64,000 bases of DNA from Paraburkholderia aspalathi (GTDB lineage Bacteria > Pseudomonadota > Gammaproteobacteria > Burkholderiales > Burkholderiaceae). The stretch covers positions 1-64,000 of the forward strand of contig NZ_FPBH01000035.1 in assembly GCF_900116445.1 (NCBI RefSeq), given 5' to 3'. Below the pieces are notes generated by a model that saw only the letters and a list, made by a program, of their open reading frames with translations, did no database searches and had not been told where the DNA came from. The position numbers and the translations under genes are program-made. Below are positions 17,146 through 26,022 of the stretch, one piece after another. How positions within the stretch are numbered: the stretch's first letter is position 1; every line of letters begins with the position of its first letter.

Positions 17146-17583
17146 CTAGTCTTCGAGAAACTTGTTCAGCAGGCGGCGCAATTCCTCAAATTCGGTTTTG
17201 GTGAATTTCCTCAAACGCGCGTTCAGCACCGTCGGCGCAATCCGCGGAAGTTGCTCCGCGACGCCCTCCCCGGTCTTCGTCAACTTCAGGTTGACGACGC
17301 GCCGGTCCTCGATGCTGCGCGAGCGCTCCAGCAGACCTTTGGTCTCGAGTTTGTCGAGCATGCGGGTCATCAAACCCGTGTCGATACCGAGATGTTTGGA
17401 CAATTCGAACGGCGTGGTTGCAACGTCCTGACGCAACGACAGCAGGATGCCCATTTGCTGGCTGGTGATATCCAGATCCTTGAGCGCGGCGTCCATTTCC
17501 GTAATCAACACGTTGCGCGCCTTGTTGATGGCGAATCCCACGCTGTTTGTCAAACCGAAACTCTCCGGGGTGTAGTGCTCCAT
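17146..17583 (-). CDS. MarR-family repressor of the emrCAB operon
   Basis: 145 residues, a winged-helix dimer. The HTH is STPFELS-type: ATTPFELSKHLGIDTGLMTRMLDKLETKGLLERSRS in pieces at about residues 55-90, with wing SIEDRRVVNLKLT. It is the first gene of a run with emrC, emrA and emrB, so it is almost surely their repressor, released by the pump's substrates (weak acids or phenolics in related systems). Start ATG 17583 with AAGGAG upstream; the frame extends to 17685 without support. Its own promoter carries the presumed operator, so it should be autoregulated. Confidence 0.9.
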   Translation of the reverse strand: MEHYTPESFGLTNSVGFAINKARNVLITEMDAALKDLDITSQQMGILLSLRQDVATTPFELSKHLGIDTGLMTRMLDKLETKGLLERSRSIEDRRVVNLKLTKTGEGVAEQLPRIAPTVLNARLRKFTKTEFEELRRLLNKFLED

Positions 17584-17608
17584 GCGTCGCTCCTTCCTGG
17601 TTGGAAGC

Positions 17609-17637
17609 AATATATCTGCAAAGTCAGATACTGTCAA
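17609..17637 (-). promoter_or_regulatory. marR-emrCAB promoter with MarR operator in the spacer
   Basis: Minus strand: perfect TTGACA (17637-17632), 17-nt spacer, TATATT (17614-17609). The palindrome TATCTG-N6-CAGATA (17613-17630) fills the spacer and touches the -10, the usual place for a MarR repressor. A related half-site (ATCTGACTT) recurs upstream near 17657-17665. Confidence 0.75.
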
Positions 17638-17772
17638 ATTTAAATTCGCAGAAGTCAGATTTCTCAACGCAAGACGGGATGGCAAGGATGATCAGACGAA
17701 TGCACGGCACGTGGCCGACGTCCGCGGAGCACGGTCTCCCGCGCCCGCTGAACGGTTGGTTATTGTCCCCGG

Positions 17773-18846
17773 TCAGCCCGCCGCGCCGACCTTTTCCGCC
17801 AGCTTCGCGTCGTAACTGGAATGGACGTGCACCCGCTTCTTCTCCGGATAGGCGTACGTGTACGCCTTGCGCAGCGCCAGCGACGCTTCGTGAAAACCGG
17901 ACAGAATCAGCTTCTGCTTGTTCGGATAGTTGGCGATGTCGCCGACCGCGAAGATGCCGGGCCGCGAGCTTTCGTAGTTGGACGTATCCACGTCGACGCG
18001 GCCGCCGTGAATCGACAGATTCCACTGCGCGATTGGCCCGAGATCGGCAACCAGGCCGTACAGCACGACGAGGTGCTCGGTGTCGAGTTGCGTTTCGCCT
18101 TCGATATGCCGCAGCGCGATCGACTTCAGCGTATCGCCCTCGACGTTGAGCCCCGAAATCGCGCCGACGATGAAGTCCATCTCCCCTGCCTCGACCGCGC
18201 GCCGCATCGACTCGACGCTTGAATCGGCCGCACTGAAGCCGTTGCGACGATGCACTAGCGTCACGCGCCGCGCGACCTTGCGCAGTGCCAGCGCCCAGTC
18301 GAGCGCGGAATCGCCGCCGCCGGCCACCACGACTGTCTTGCCAGCGAAATCGGCGAGACGTTGCACGCTGTAGTGCACGTGACGCGATTCCAGCGGCACG
18401 GCTTCGGCCAGCGCCAGTCTTTGTGGCACGAACGCACCGTTGCCGGCGGCAAGCAGAATTGCGGCTACGTCGAATACGAGGCCATGGTCAGTGCGCACGG
18501 TCCAGCGCCCGTCGTCGCGCTGCTCGACCGACTCGACCTTTTGCTCAAGATGGATGGGCACATCGAACGGTTTGCATTGCGCCATCAAACGCTCGACCAG
18601 TTCGCGCGCGGTACACGAGGGAATCGCGGGAATGTCGTAGATCGGCTTGTCCGGATAGAGCTCGATGCACTGCCCGCCCACCTTGTCGAGCCCATCGACG
18701 ATCTGGCACGACAGGCCGATTACACCGGCTTCGAAAGCGGCGAAAAGGCCGACAGGCCCGGCGCCGACAATCAGGACATCGGAGCGAATCGGTTGCGAAG
18801 GCGGTTGCAAAAGCGGGTCTGTTGCGGACGTCATTCGGAGTCTCAT
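17773..18846 (-). CDS. Ferredoxin/flavodoxin-NADP+ reductase (thioredoxin-reductase type)
   Basis: 357 residues. The FAD-binding GxGxxG is VLIVGAGPVGLFAAFEAG (about residues 24-40), and the NADP-binding one is VVVAGGGDSALDWALAL (about 170). The C-terminal FAD segment is GIFAVGDIANYPNKQKLI. There is no CxxC between the NADP motifs, which separates it from thioredoxin reductase and matches the YumC/FNR2 class. It moves electrons between NADPH and ferredoxin or flavodoxin. It stands alone. ATG 18846 was taken; ATG 18834 is equally possible, as neither has a strong ribosome site. Confidence 0.9.
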   Translation of the reverse strand: MRLRMTSATDPLLQPPSQPIRSDVLIVGAGPVGLFAAFEAGVIGLSCQIVDGLDKVGGQCIELYPDKPIYDIPAIPSCTARELVERLMAQCKPFDVPIHLEQKVESVEQRDDGRWTVRTDHGLVFDVAAILLAAGNGAFVPQRLALAEAVPLESRHVHYSVQRLADFAGKTVVVAGGGDSALDWALALRKVARRVTLVHRRNGFSAADSSVESMRRAVEAGEMDFIVGAISGLNVEGDTLKSIALRHIEGETQLDTEHLVVLYGLVADLGPIAQWNLSIHGGRVDVDTSNYESSRPGIFAVGDIANYPNKQKLILSGFHEASLALRKAYTYAYPEKKRVHVHSSYDAKLAEKVGAAG

Positions 18847-18959
18847 GGGGTAGATCGATGATCCACCATACAGAATCGCCCGAGGCCCGGCAACGATGCC
18901 ATTACAGGCGATAAGGACGCTTGGGCTCAGCAGGCATCGGCCCTCCGGCGGCCACCGGG

Positions 18960-19045
18960 GGGCTCGTTGAATAGATTAAATTTATAGAATCATAAGAAAA
19001 CAACATTATTTTTATAGCCGACGGCTTCGTATAGTCGAGCCCAGT
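18960..19045 (+). promoter_or_regulatory. AT-rich upstream region of the porin gene
   Basis: A markedly AT-rich stretch (for example TTGAATAGATTAAATTTATA) between the ferredoxin reductase and the porin, in otherwise GC-rich DNA. It probably contains the porin promoter, but I cannot fix one -35/-10 pair. Confidence 0.35.
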
Positions 19046-19094
19046 TCGAATGCGCCCTCCGCTCGGCGCTCTCCTTTCCCGCTACTGGACCACG

Positions 19095-20204
19095 ATGAAA
19101 CTACTCAAGTTCGCCCCTCTCGCGATCGTCGGCGCGCTCTCCAGCGCCGCCCATGCGCAAAGCAGCGTGACGCTGTATGGCCTGATTTCGGCGGGCGTCG
19201 GCTATGCGACGAATCAGGGCGGCAAGAACGCGTGGCAGGCACTCTCGGGGACCAACCAGAACCCGCGCTGGGGTTTGAAGGGCGTCGAAGATCTGGGCGG
19301 CGGCACGACCGCGATCTTCCAGCTGGAAAACGGCTTTAACGTGATGACCGGCACCGCGTCGCAAAACGGCCGCGAATTCGGCCGGCAGGCGTTCGTCGGG
19401 CTCGCCAGCAAGACGTACGGTACGTTGACCTTCGGCCGTCAGTACGACACGGTGCACGACTACGTCGGCCCGGTGATCATCGCGAGCAACGGCGTGAACA
19501 TCGGCGACAACGACAACGGCTATAACGACATCCGCGTGCAGAATGCGGTGAAGTACGTGACGCCCGACTATCGCGGCCTGAAAGCCACGGCCGAATACGG
19601 CTTCAGCAACGCCACCGGTTTCGCCAACAACAATGCGTACAGCTTCGGCGCCGGTTACGAGAACGGTCCGCTGAAGTGGAGCGTGGTCTACGCGCAGTAC
19701 AACAACCCGTTTAGCGCGACCAATCCAGACGGCGCGATTTCGAACGACTACGCGTCGTCGCTGCTGATCTTCGCGAAGAGCGCGCTGCATCCGGCTGCGT
19801 ACGCGAGCAAGCAGCGCATCTTCGGCACCGGCGGTTTCTATACGGTCGGCCCCGCGCAATTTGCAGCGCTCTTCACCGATGTCCGCTACGATTATCTCGA
19901 CGGTTCGCATCTGCGTTTGCAGAACTACAACCTGAACCTGAATTACCACGTGACGCCCGCGCTCGTTCTCGGCGCAGCGTATGCCTTCACTGACGGCAAA
20001 TACGATGTGATCAACACGAGCCCCAAATGGCATCAGGTCAATCTGCAGGCCGACTATTTCCTGTCGAAACGCACCGACGTCGCGCTGACGGTGATCGCGC
20101 AGCAAGCTGCTGGCGACGCGCAACACGCGCAGATTTTTGCCTATGCGCAATCCACCGGCATCCGTCAGATGATCACGACGGTCGGCATGCGCCACGTGTT
20201 CTGA
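19095..20204 (+). CDS. OmpC-type general porin
   Basis: 369 residues. Signal peptide of 21 residues (MKLLKFAPLAIVGALSSAAHA), then mature QSSVTLYGLIS, the typical first strand of Burkholderiales trimeric porins; it contains NPRWGLKGVEDLGGGTTAIFQLE and ends in VGMRHVF with the terminal Phe required for outer-membrane assembly. It forms a water-filled channel for small solutes. The nucleoside hydrolase gene starts only 2 bases after its stop, so the channel may serve nucleoside entry. The start was placed at 19095 because the upstream 15 codons would spoil the signal peptide. Confidence 0.93.
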   Translation: MKLLKFAPLAIVGALSSAAHAQSSVTLYGLISAGVGYATNQGGKNAWQALSGTNQNPRWGLKGVEDLGGGTTAIFQLENGFNVMTGTASQNGREFGRQAFVGLASKTYGTLTFGRQYDTVHDYVGPVIIASNGVNIGDNDNGYNDIRVQNAVKYVTPDYRGLKATAEYGFSNATGFANNNAYSFGAGYENGPLKWSVVYAQYNNPFSATNPDGAISNDYASSLLIFAKSALHPAAYASKQRIFGTGGFYTVGPAQFAALFTDVRYDYLDGSHLRLQNYNLNLNYHVTPALVLGAAYAFTDGKYDVINTSPKWHQVNLQADYFLSKRTDVALTVIAQQAAGDAQHAQIFAYAQSTGIRQMITTVGMRHVF

Positions 20205-20206
20205 CG

Positions 20207-21325
20207 ATGATGAATTCCTTCGATCCAACGCAGAACCGTCGCGCGTTTTTGCGCACGGCCGTGGGACTGGCTGCGGGCGCCTCGGCGTGGCCGATGCTGG
20301 CCGCCGCTGCAAGTGGCCCCGGAGCGGCTGACGCGGCCAGTGGCACGGCCTCTTCAAATGCCTCCGCTTTGCAAAGCGGCGCGCGCCGCAGCGTGATCAT
20401 CGATTGCGATCCCGGTCAGGATGACGCGATTGCGATCCTGTTCGCGCTCGGCGCGAGCGACCGGCTCGACGTGCGCGCGATCACGACAGTCGCGGGCAAC
20501 GTGCCGCTCAACCTCACCGAACGCAACGCTCGTATCGTGCGCGACTGGGCCGAGCGCACGCAATCGCTGCCGGTCTATGCCGGCTGCCCGCGCCCGCTCA
20601 CGCGTGAACTGATCACGGCCGCCAACGTGCACGGCAAGACCGGGCTCGAAGGCGTGCCGCTGCATGAACCGCTCGCGCCTCTCGCGTCGCAGCACGCGGT
20701 TGCTTTTCTGATCGACACCTTGCGCGCGGCGCCGCCGCGTAGCGTGACGCTGTGCGCGCTCGGGCCGCTGACCAACCTCGCCACCGCGTTCACCGAAGCG
20801 CCGGAGATCCGCAACGGCATCCGCGAAATCGTGCTGATGGGCGGCGCCTTCTTTGAGCGCGGCAACATCACGCCCGCGGCCGAGTTCAACATCTACGTCG
20901 ACCCGCAGGCCGCGCAAGTCGTGTTTGCGAGCGGTGTGCCGATCGTCGTGCTGCCGCGCGACGTCGCCGTGAAAGCGCCGATCACGCCGGCCCGGATCGC
21001 ACCGATTCGCGCGCTCGGTAATCGCTGCGGCGCGATGGCTGCCGATATCATGGCCGCGGAAGTCACTTATCAGAAGGGACGCCGGGGCATTGAAGAAGCG
21101 CCCATGTACGACCCCTGCGCGACGGGCTACCTGATCGAGCCGTCCCTGTTCAAGGGACGCGAGGTCAACGTGATGATCGAGACAGTCGGCGAATGGACGC
21201 TCGGTGAAACCGTGGTCGACTGGAGCGGACATAGCGGCCGCAAGCCGAACGCGACCTGGATCACCGAAGTCGACGCGGACGGTTTTTATGCCGCCTTGCG
21301 CGCACGGCTCGCCACGCTGCCGTGA
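20207..21325 (+). CDS. Exported nucleoside hydrolase (IUNH family)
   Basis: 372 residues. A twin-arginine signal (NRRAFLRTAVGLAAGASAW, about residues 9-27) precedes the catalytic domain. The calcium-binding signature DCDPGQDDAIAI begins at about residue 65; later ALGPLTNLA, MGGAFFERGN and AEFNIYVDPQAA are typical of purine/pyrimidine nucleoside hydrolases. It splits ribonucleosides into base and ribose, here probably in the periplasm. It follows the porin by 2 bases (operon) and is near a purine permease and a deaminase, which fits a path porin, hydrolysis, base uptake, deamination. A longer frame from 20027 overlaps the porin and is rejected. Confidence 0.9.
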   Translation: MMNSFDPTQNRRAFLRTAVGLAAGASAWPMLAAAASGPGAADAASGTASSNASALQSGARRSVIIDCDPGQDDAIAILFALGASDRLDVRAITTVAGNVPLNLTERNARIVRDWAERTQSLPVYAGCPRPLTRELITAANVHGKTGLEGVPLHEPLAPLASQHAVAFLIDTLRAAPPRSVTLCALGPLTNLATAFTEAPEIRNGIREIVLMGGAFFERGNITPAAEFNIYVDPQAAQVVFASGVPIVVLPRDVAVKAPITPARIAPIRALGNRCGAMAADIMAAEVTYQKGRRGIEEAPMYDPCATGYLIEPSLFKGREVNVMIETVGEWTLGETVVDWSGHSGRKPNATWITEVDADGFYAALRARLATLP

Positions 21326-21387
21326 TCCGGCGAGCCCGCGAACCCGTGAAAGGCTCGGCAACGGTCATGCATACCGTCTGCGTTGCA

Positions 21388-22314
21388 TCAGATATGCGCG
21401 GCGAGCCATTCGCGGCAAGCACGCACGTGCGGGCCGCGATCGTCGCCGGCCAGCGAAATCAGTGCGATCGAACGGGTGACGCGCGGCTTGTCGAGGCGCA
21501 ACGCGACCAGTTCCGTGTCGTGCAGATGCATGGTGTAGAGACTGGGCAGCACCGCAATCGCCAGACGGTTGCGCACGAGTTCGTACAAGGGCTCGGTGTA
21601 CTCGACGCGGTAGGCGACCGTCAGTTGCAGACCTTCGGCCCCGCCGGTGCGTTGCAACGCGTCGCTGACACTGCCGCGCACGAACACCGCGAGATCGCGG
21701 CCCACCAGCTTCGCCCACGCAAGGGTCTTTTTCTGCGCGAGCGGATCGTCGCGCCGCACCACCACTACGATCTGATCCTCGAACAGGTCCTGGTAGCGCA
21801 ACGCGGCTTCGCCGTCGTTGTCCGCCGCGGCCGCATCGGGCTCGTGCACACCCACGCCGAAATCGACTGCCCCTTGCCGCACGGCATCGATCAAGGCGGT
21901 GTTCGGCATATCGTTCAGCGTAAAACGCAGCGACGCCTGCTTTGCGCGCAACAAGGTGAGCGCGGGCAACAGGCGCGCCGCAGCCGACGGAATCAGCCCG
22001 ATGCGCACCGTCTGCACGCGTTCGGCGAAGGTGCTCGCCATATCGTCGAAGGTGCCGCGCGCCTGATTGAGCAGACGCTCCGCGAGCGGCAACACGCTGG
22101 CGCCCGCATGCGTGAGCGTCAGCCGATGCGCGGAGCGCGCGAACAACGGGCCGCCGAGCAGGAACTCGATCTGCCGGATCGCCGCGGTCAGCGCAGGCTG
22201 CGTCAAGGCGAGCGACTGCGCGGCCTGCGTGAAACTGCGTGCATGCGCAAGCGTCACGAAGTACTGGATTTGCCGCAGCGTGAGCGCGGGCAAGAGGGAG
22301 GAACGGTCGGTCAT
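21388..22314 (-). CDS. LysR-family regulator of the purine locus
   Basis: 308 residues. N-terminal HTH (LRQIQYFVTLAHARSFTQAA then LALTQPALTAAIRQIE) and a C-terminal periplasmic-binding-like effector domain. It is divergent from the NCS2 permease with only 53 bases between the start codons and convergent with the nucleoside hydrolase, so it probably controls the permease and deaminase in response to a purine or catabolite. ATG 22314 was chosen over TTG 22323. Confidence 0.9.
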   Translation of the reverse strand: MTDRSSLLPALTLRQIQYFVTLAHARSFTQAAQSLALTQPALTAAIRQIEFLLGGPLFARSAHRLTLTHAGASVLPLAERLLNQARGTFDDMASTFAERVQTVRIGLIPSAAARLLPALTLLRAKQASLRFTLNDMPNTALIDAVRQGAVDFGVGVHEPDAAAADNDGEAALRYQDLFEDQIVVVVRRDDPLAQKKTLAWAKLVGRDLAVFVRGSVSDALQRTGGAEGLQLTVAYRVEYTEPLYELVRNRLAIAVLPSLYTMHLHDTELVALRLDKPRVTRSIALISLAGDDRGPHVRACREWLAAHI

Positions 22315-22367
22315 GGAGAGCAATGCATCGCCGCAATGCGCAGCAGTATAAATGGCGTGGTTACAGG

Positions 22368-23744
22368 ATGAATCAATTGATCAATAACGAATCTTCAATG
22401 CCGACAGCAAACAACCCGGCAACCACGGCGCGTGGCGGCTGGCTCGAACAGCGTTTCGCGCTCGCCGAACGCAAGACCAGCGTGCGTATCGAAACGATCG
22501 CCGGCATCACGTCGTTTCTCGCGGCCGCCTATCTGCTGGTAGTGATTCCGTCGCTGCTGTCGGCGGGCGGCATGGATCGTGGCGCGGCGACGACCGCAAC
22601 GATTCTGGTGTTCGTGCTGAGTACGGTGCTGATGGCGCTGTATGCAAATCTGCCGTTTCTGGTGGGGCCCGGCATCGGCGGCTCGGTGATTCTCGGCATT
22701 ACGCTCGCAGGCGAGCACGTCGCGTGGCAAACGGGCCTCGGTATCGCCTTCGTGTCGGGTGTGCTGTTCCTGATCCTGACGCTGGTAGGCGCGCGTAGTC
22801 TCGTAGTGCGGCTGATTCCGGCGCAAATCAAGCTCGGGCTCGGCGCTTCGATCGGTTTGTTCATCGCGGTGCTCGGTTTCCGCAATGCGGGGATGGTAGT
22901 TGCCAATGCGAAAACCAATGCGCTCGCGCTCGGCGATTTCTCGCGGCCCGGCACCCTGGTCGCCTTGATCGGACTCGGCGCGGCTGTCGTGCTGCAAGGC
23001 CGCCGCGTGCCCGGCGCGATCTTGTGGGCGATCCTGATTGCGGCCGCCGCCGGTGTGCCGCTCGGCGTCACGCATATGCCCGCGTCGTTTCTCTCGTGGC
23101 CGCATAGCATCGCGCCGATCGCATTCAAGCTCGACATTGCGAGCGCCTTGAGCGTCGCCGCGATTCCGTATCTGTTCGTATTCTTCGCGGCGGAGTTTTT
23201 CTCGACGCTCGGCACCACGCTCGCGGTCGGCGCCAAAGCGGATCTGCTCGACGAAAACGCGAATCTGCCGAACATCAACCGTCCGTTTCTGGTCGATTCG
23301 ATTGCGGCGACGCTCGGTCCGGTGTTCGGCATTCCGGCGCTCACGGCGCTGGTGGAATCCGCGGCAGGTGTTGAAGCCGGTGGACGTACCGGCCTTTCTT
23401 CGCTCGCGGCCGCCGCGATGTTCGCACTCATGCTGTTGTTCGTACCGGTTGCGCTGGCCATTCCGAAAGAAGCCACCGCGCCCGCGTTGATCCTGATCGG
23501 ACTGTCGATGTTCAGCACGATTCGCCACACGCATTTCGACGACTTCAGCGACTCGCTGCCGGTTCTTTCGATGGTGCTGCTCACGCTGATGTCGAACAGT
23601 TTCGGCACCGGCATTGCGGGCGGCCTGCTCTGCTACGTGCTCGTCAAGCTGCTCGCCGGACGTTTCCGTGAAGTACCGTGGGGTCTCTATGTGTTGGCTG
23701 TACCGCTCGGTTATTACTTCTATACCGTGGTGAAGCCGCATTGA
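22368..23744 (+). CDS. NCS2-family purine permease (AzgA/GhxP type)
   Basis: 458 residues, about 12 to 14 helices. Signature segments: ETIAGITSFLAAAYLLVVIP, GPGIGGSVILG, a conserved FVFFAAEFFSTLGTTLAVG, and FGIPALTALVESAAGVEAGGRTGL, which carry the nucleobase-binding residues of the guanine/hypoxanthine/adenine group. Proton-coupled uptake of purine bases across the inner membrane. It is divergent from LysR and followed 110 bases later by the deaminase. ATG 22368 is taken; ATG 22398 is an alternative. Exact base preference unknown. Confidence 0.9.
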   Translation: MNQLINNESSMPTANNPATTARGGWLEQRFALAERKTSVRIETIAGITSFLAAAYLLVVIPSLLSAGGMDRGAATTATILVFVLSTVLMALYANLPFLVGPGIGGSVILGITLAGEHVAWQTGLGIAFVSGVLFLILTLVGARSLVVRLIPAQIKLGLGASIGLFIAVLGFRNAGMVVANAKTNALALGDFSRPGTLVALIGLGAAVVLQGRRVPGAILWAILIAAAAGVPLGVTHMPASFLSWPHSIAPIAFKLDIASALSVAAIPYLFVFFAAEFFSTLGTTLAVGAKADLLDENANLPNINRPFLVDSIAATLGPVFGIPALTALVESAAGVEAGGRTGLSSLAAAAMFALMLLFVPVALAIPKEATAPALILIGLSMFSTIRHTHFDDFSDSLPVLSMVLLTLMSNSFGTGIAGGLLCYVLVKLLAGRFREVPWGLYVLAVPLGYYFYTVVKPH

Positions 23745-23854
23745 AATTTGCACCGAGCACCTCGACTACCCGACTTTGCCGCACATTGCTATCCTGCATC
23801 CGCACTAAACTGAATCAGCGTCGAGTTTTACGCACTACCGAAAACGATACCGAC

Positions 23855-24952
23855 ATGAAAGAGACATTGGGCAACGTGCCCGCATCGCGCCTTGGCATTA
23901 CGCTCACCGATGCCCATCGCGCCTTCTTCACGGCCCTGCCGAAAGTCGAATTGCACTGCCACCTGCTCGGCGCGGTGCGTCACGAGACCTTTATCGCGCT
24001 CGCTGAAAAGAGCAACGCGCCGATTGACCGCGAGGAGATCGACGCGTTCTATACGCGCGGCGAAAAACCGGTCGGCGTGCTGCGCGTGCTGCGCGCACTC
24101 GACGAGCATCTGCTCACGCACGCGGACGACCTGCATCGCATCGCCTACGAATATCTCGCTGACGCCGCCGCGCACCAGGTGCGTCATAGCGAATTCTTCT
24201 GGAATCCTACCGGCACGGTGCGCGTCTCGAAGATTCCCTATGCGGATGCGCAAGCAGCCATCGTCACCGCGATTCGCGACGCCGCGCGCGACTTCGGCAT
24301 CAGCGCACGACTGATCCCGAGCATCGACCGCGAAGCCGATCCCGACGAAGCGGTCGCACTGGTCGACTGGATGTGCGCGCATCGCGCGGACGAAGTGGCG
24401 GGTCTCGGTATCGACTACCGCGAGAACGACCGGCCGCCTGAGTTATTCTGGAAGGCGTATCGCAATGCGCGCAACGCCGGCTTCAAAACCACCGCGCATG
24501 CGGGCGAATTCGGCATGCCATGGCGCAATGTCGAGACGGCCGTGGACCTGCTGCATTGCGACCGGATCGATCACGGCTACACGATCGTCGATAACCCGCA
24601 GTTGGCGGCCCAATACGCGGAACGCGGCATCGTGTTCACCGTGGTGCCGACCAACTCCTACTATTTGCGCACGCTCGCCCCGGAAGTCTGGGCCGAACAG
24701 CATCCAATGCGACGCATGCCGGATCTGGGCCTGAAAATTCACCCGAACACCGACGACCCGACGCTGCACAAAGTGACGCCAAGCGAAGCATGGCAATTGA
24801 TGTATAGCCACTTCGGCTTCAGCATTGCCGAGTTGCGGCAGTTCATGCTGAACGGCATCGACGGCGCATGGATAGACGAAGCGACACGCCACGCATGGCG
24901 CGCGGCGTGGGGTGCGGATTTCGACGCGTTGGCGGCGGCCTTGCCCGCTTAA
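23855..24952 (+). CDS. Adenosine/adenine deaminase
   Basis: 365 residues, metal-dependent TIM-barrel hydrolase. Zinc ligands LPKVELHCHLLGAV (HxH, near residue 30), catalytic TTAHAGEFG, DRIDHG and the metal Asp in KIHPNTDDPTLH. These match the adenosine/adenine deaminase superfamily. The nearby nucleoside hydrolase yields free adenine and the adjacent permease imports bases, so adenine may be the true substrate. Same strand as the permease, 110 bases apart; probably one operon. The start ATG 23855 sits just before the conserved domain. Confidence 0.88.
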   Translation: MKETLGNVPASRLGITLTDAHRAFFTALPKVELHCHLLGAVRHETFIALAEKSNAPIDREEIDAFYTRGEKPVGVLRVLRALDEHLLTHADDLHRIAYEYLADAAAHQVRHSEFFWNPTGTVRVSKIPYADAQAAIVTAIRDAARDFGISARLIPSIDREADPDEAVALVDWMCAHRADEVAGLGIDYRENDRPPELFWKAYRNARNAGFKTTAHAGEFGMPWRNVETAVDLLHCDRIDHGYTIVDNPQLAAQYAERGIVFTVVPTNSYYLRTLAPEVWAEQHPMRRMPDLGLKIHPNTDDPTLHKVTPSEAWQLMYSHFGFSIAELRQFMLNGIDGAWIDEATRHAWRAAWGADFDALAAALPA

Positions 24953-24996
24953 GTGCGGACAGTGCTTCAAGTCAGGCTAGCCACTCCCGCACGGTT

Positions 24997-25857
24997 TCAC
25001 TCACCAATCCACGAGCCGCGCAAATCGCTGTCGTGCAGCAATTGCAGCAACGTGCCCGCCGGACGGCTTAGCCGCTTGGCGGCCAGCGCGATAAATTCCA
25101 CCGAGGGCAGCGTCGGCAGACTGGCCGCATTGAGCGGCGGCGTCAGGCCTCGCGCGGCCAGATACTGCGGACGAACCGTGATGCCGAGCCCACCGCGCGC
25201 GGCCGCAATGCAGCCCGAATGACTACTGCTCGTACACACCACCTGCCAGCTGAAGCCGGCTTCGGCGAGCGCGTCGAGCACCACCGCCCGCGTCACACTC
25301 GGCTCGGCGACCAGAATCAGCGGCAACGGTTGGCTGAGATCGACCAGCGTGCCGGTGCGCGCCAGCCACTCCAGCCGCCCCGTGAACAGCGGCACGCCGC
25401 GCCGGTCGCCCAGACGCCGCTTGCCGACCAGCAGATCGATCGAACCGGCATCCAGCAATTCATAGAGCTTGCCGGTCATACCGATCGTAATTTCCAGTTC
25501 GACGTCGGGATGCGCGTCGCGAAACGCCGCCAGCACCGTGGGCAGGGGCCCGAGCGCGACGTCGTCCGACGAGCCGAGCCGCACGCGCCCTTTCAGGCGC
25601 GGCGCGCGAAACTGCGATTCGGCCCGCGCGAGCGCCTGCAGGATCACGGTAGCATGGGCGAGCATGGCCTCGCCGTCCGGGGTCATCGCGAGCGAATGGG
25701 TGTCGCGCACGAACAGGCGCCGCCCGACGCTCTGTTCGAGCCGGCGGATATGTTCGCTAACGCTCGACTGCGTGAGATCGAGCTGCCGCCCCGCCTCGGT
25801 AAAGCTATGGCAGGCCGCGACTGTCGCGAAGGTCTTGAGCCAGATGGGATTGAGCAT
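24997..25857 (-). CDS. LysR-family regulator divergent from an MFS pump
   Basis: 286 residues. HTH: LKTFATVAACHSFTEAGRQL..LTQSSVSEHIRRLE near residues 7-45; the effector domain follows (LGSSDDVALGPLPTVLAAF). Divergent from the MFS gene starting at 26023, with a 165-base shared intergenic region, so it is its likely activator or repressor. The ligand is unknown. Confidence 0.88.
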   Translation of the reverse strand: MLNPIWLKTFATVAACHSFTEAGRQLDLTQSSVSEHIRRLEQSVGRRLFVRDTHSLAMTPDGEAMLAHATVILQALARAESQFRAPRLKGRVRLGSSDDVALGPLPTVLAAFRDAHPDVELEITIGMTGKLYELLDAGSIDLLVGKRRLGDRRGVPLFTGRLEWLARTGTLVDLSQPLPLILVAEPSVTRAVVLDALAEAGFSWQVVCTSSSHSGCIAAARGGLGITVRPQYLAARGLTPPLNAASLPTLPSVEFIALAAKRLSRPAGTLLQLLHDSDLRGSWIGE

Positions 25858-26022
25858 GCGTCATTGTGGCCCTGGTCATCGGCAAAGTCGATAACAGTCA
25901 ACAAGCCTAGTGGGGTTCCCGATTGACGAGGATGTCAATATCATGACGGAATCCCCCCAACGATCGCTCCGAGCTCGGCCCGCCGGTCCGTCCGCCCCGC
26001 CGCCCCCGCAGCTCAATTGAAC

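Noticed and set aside
22395-23753. Minus-strand open frame (452 codons) opposite the NCS2 permease
   Set aside because: Very charged, Arg/Glu-rich reverse complement of a membrane protein gene; no start signals.
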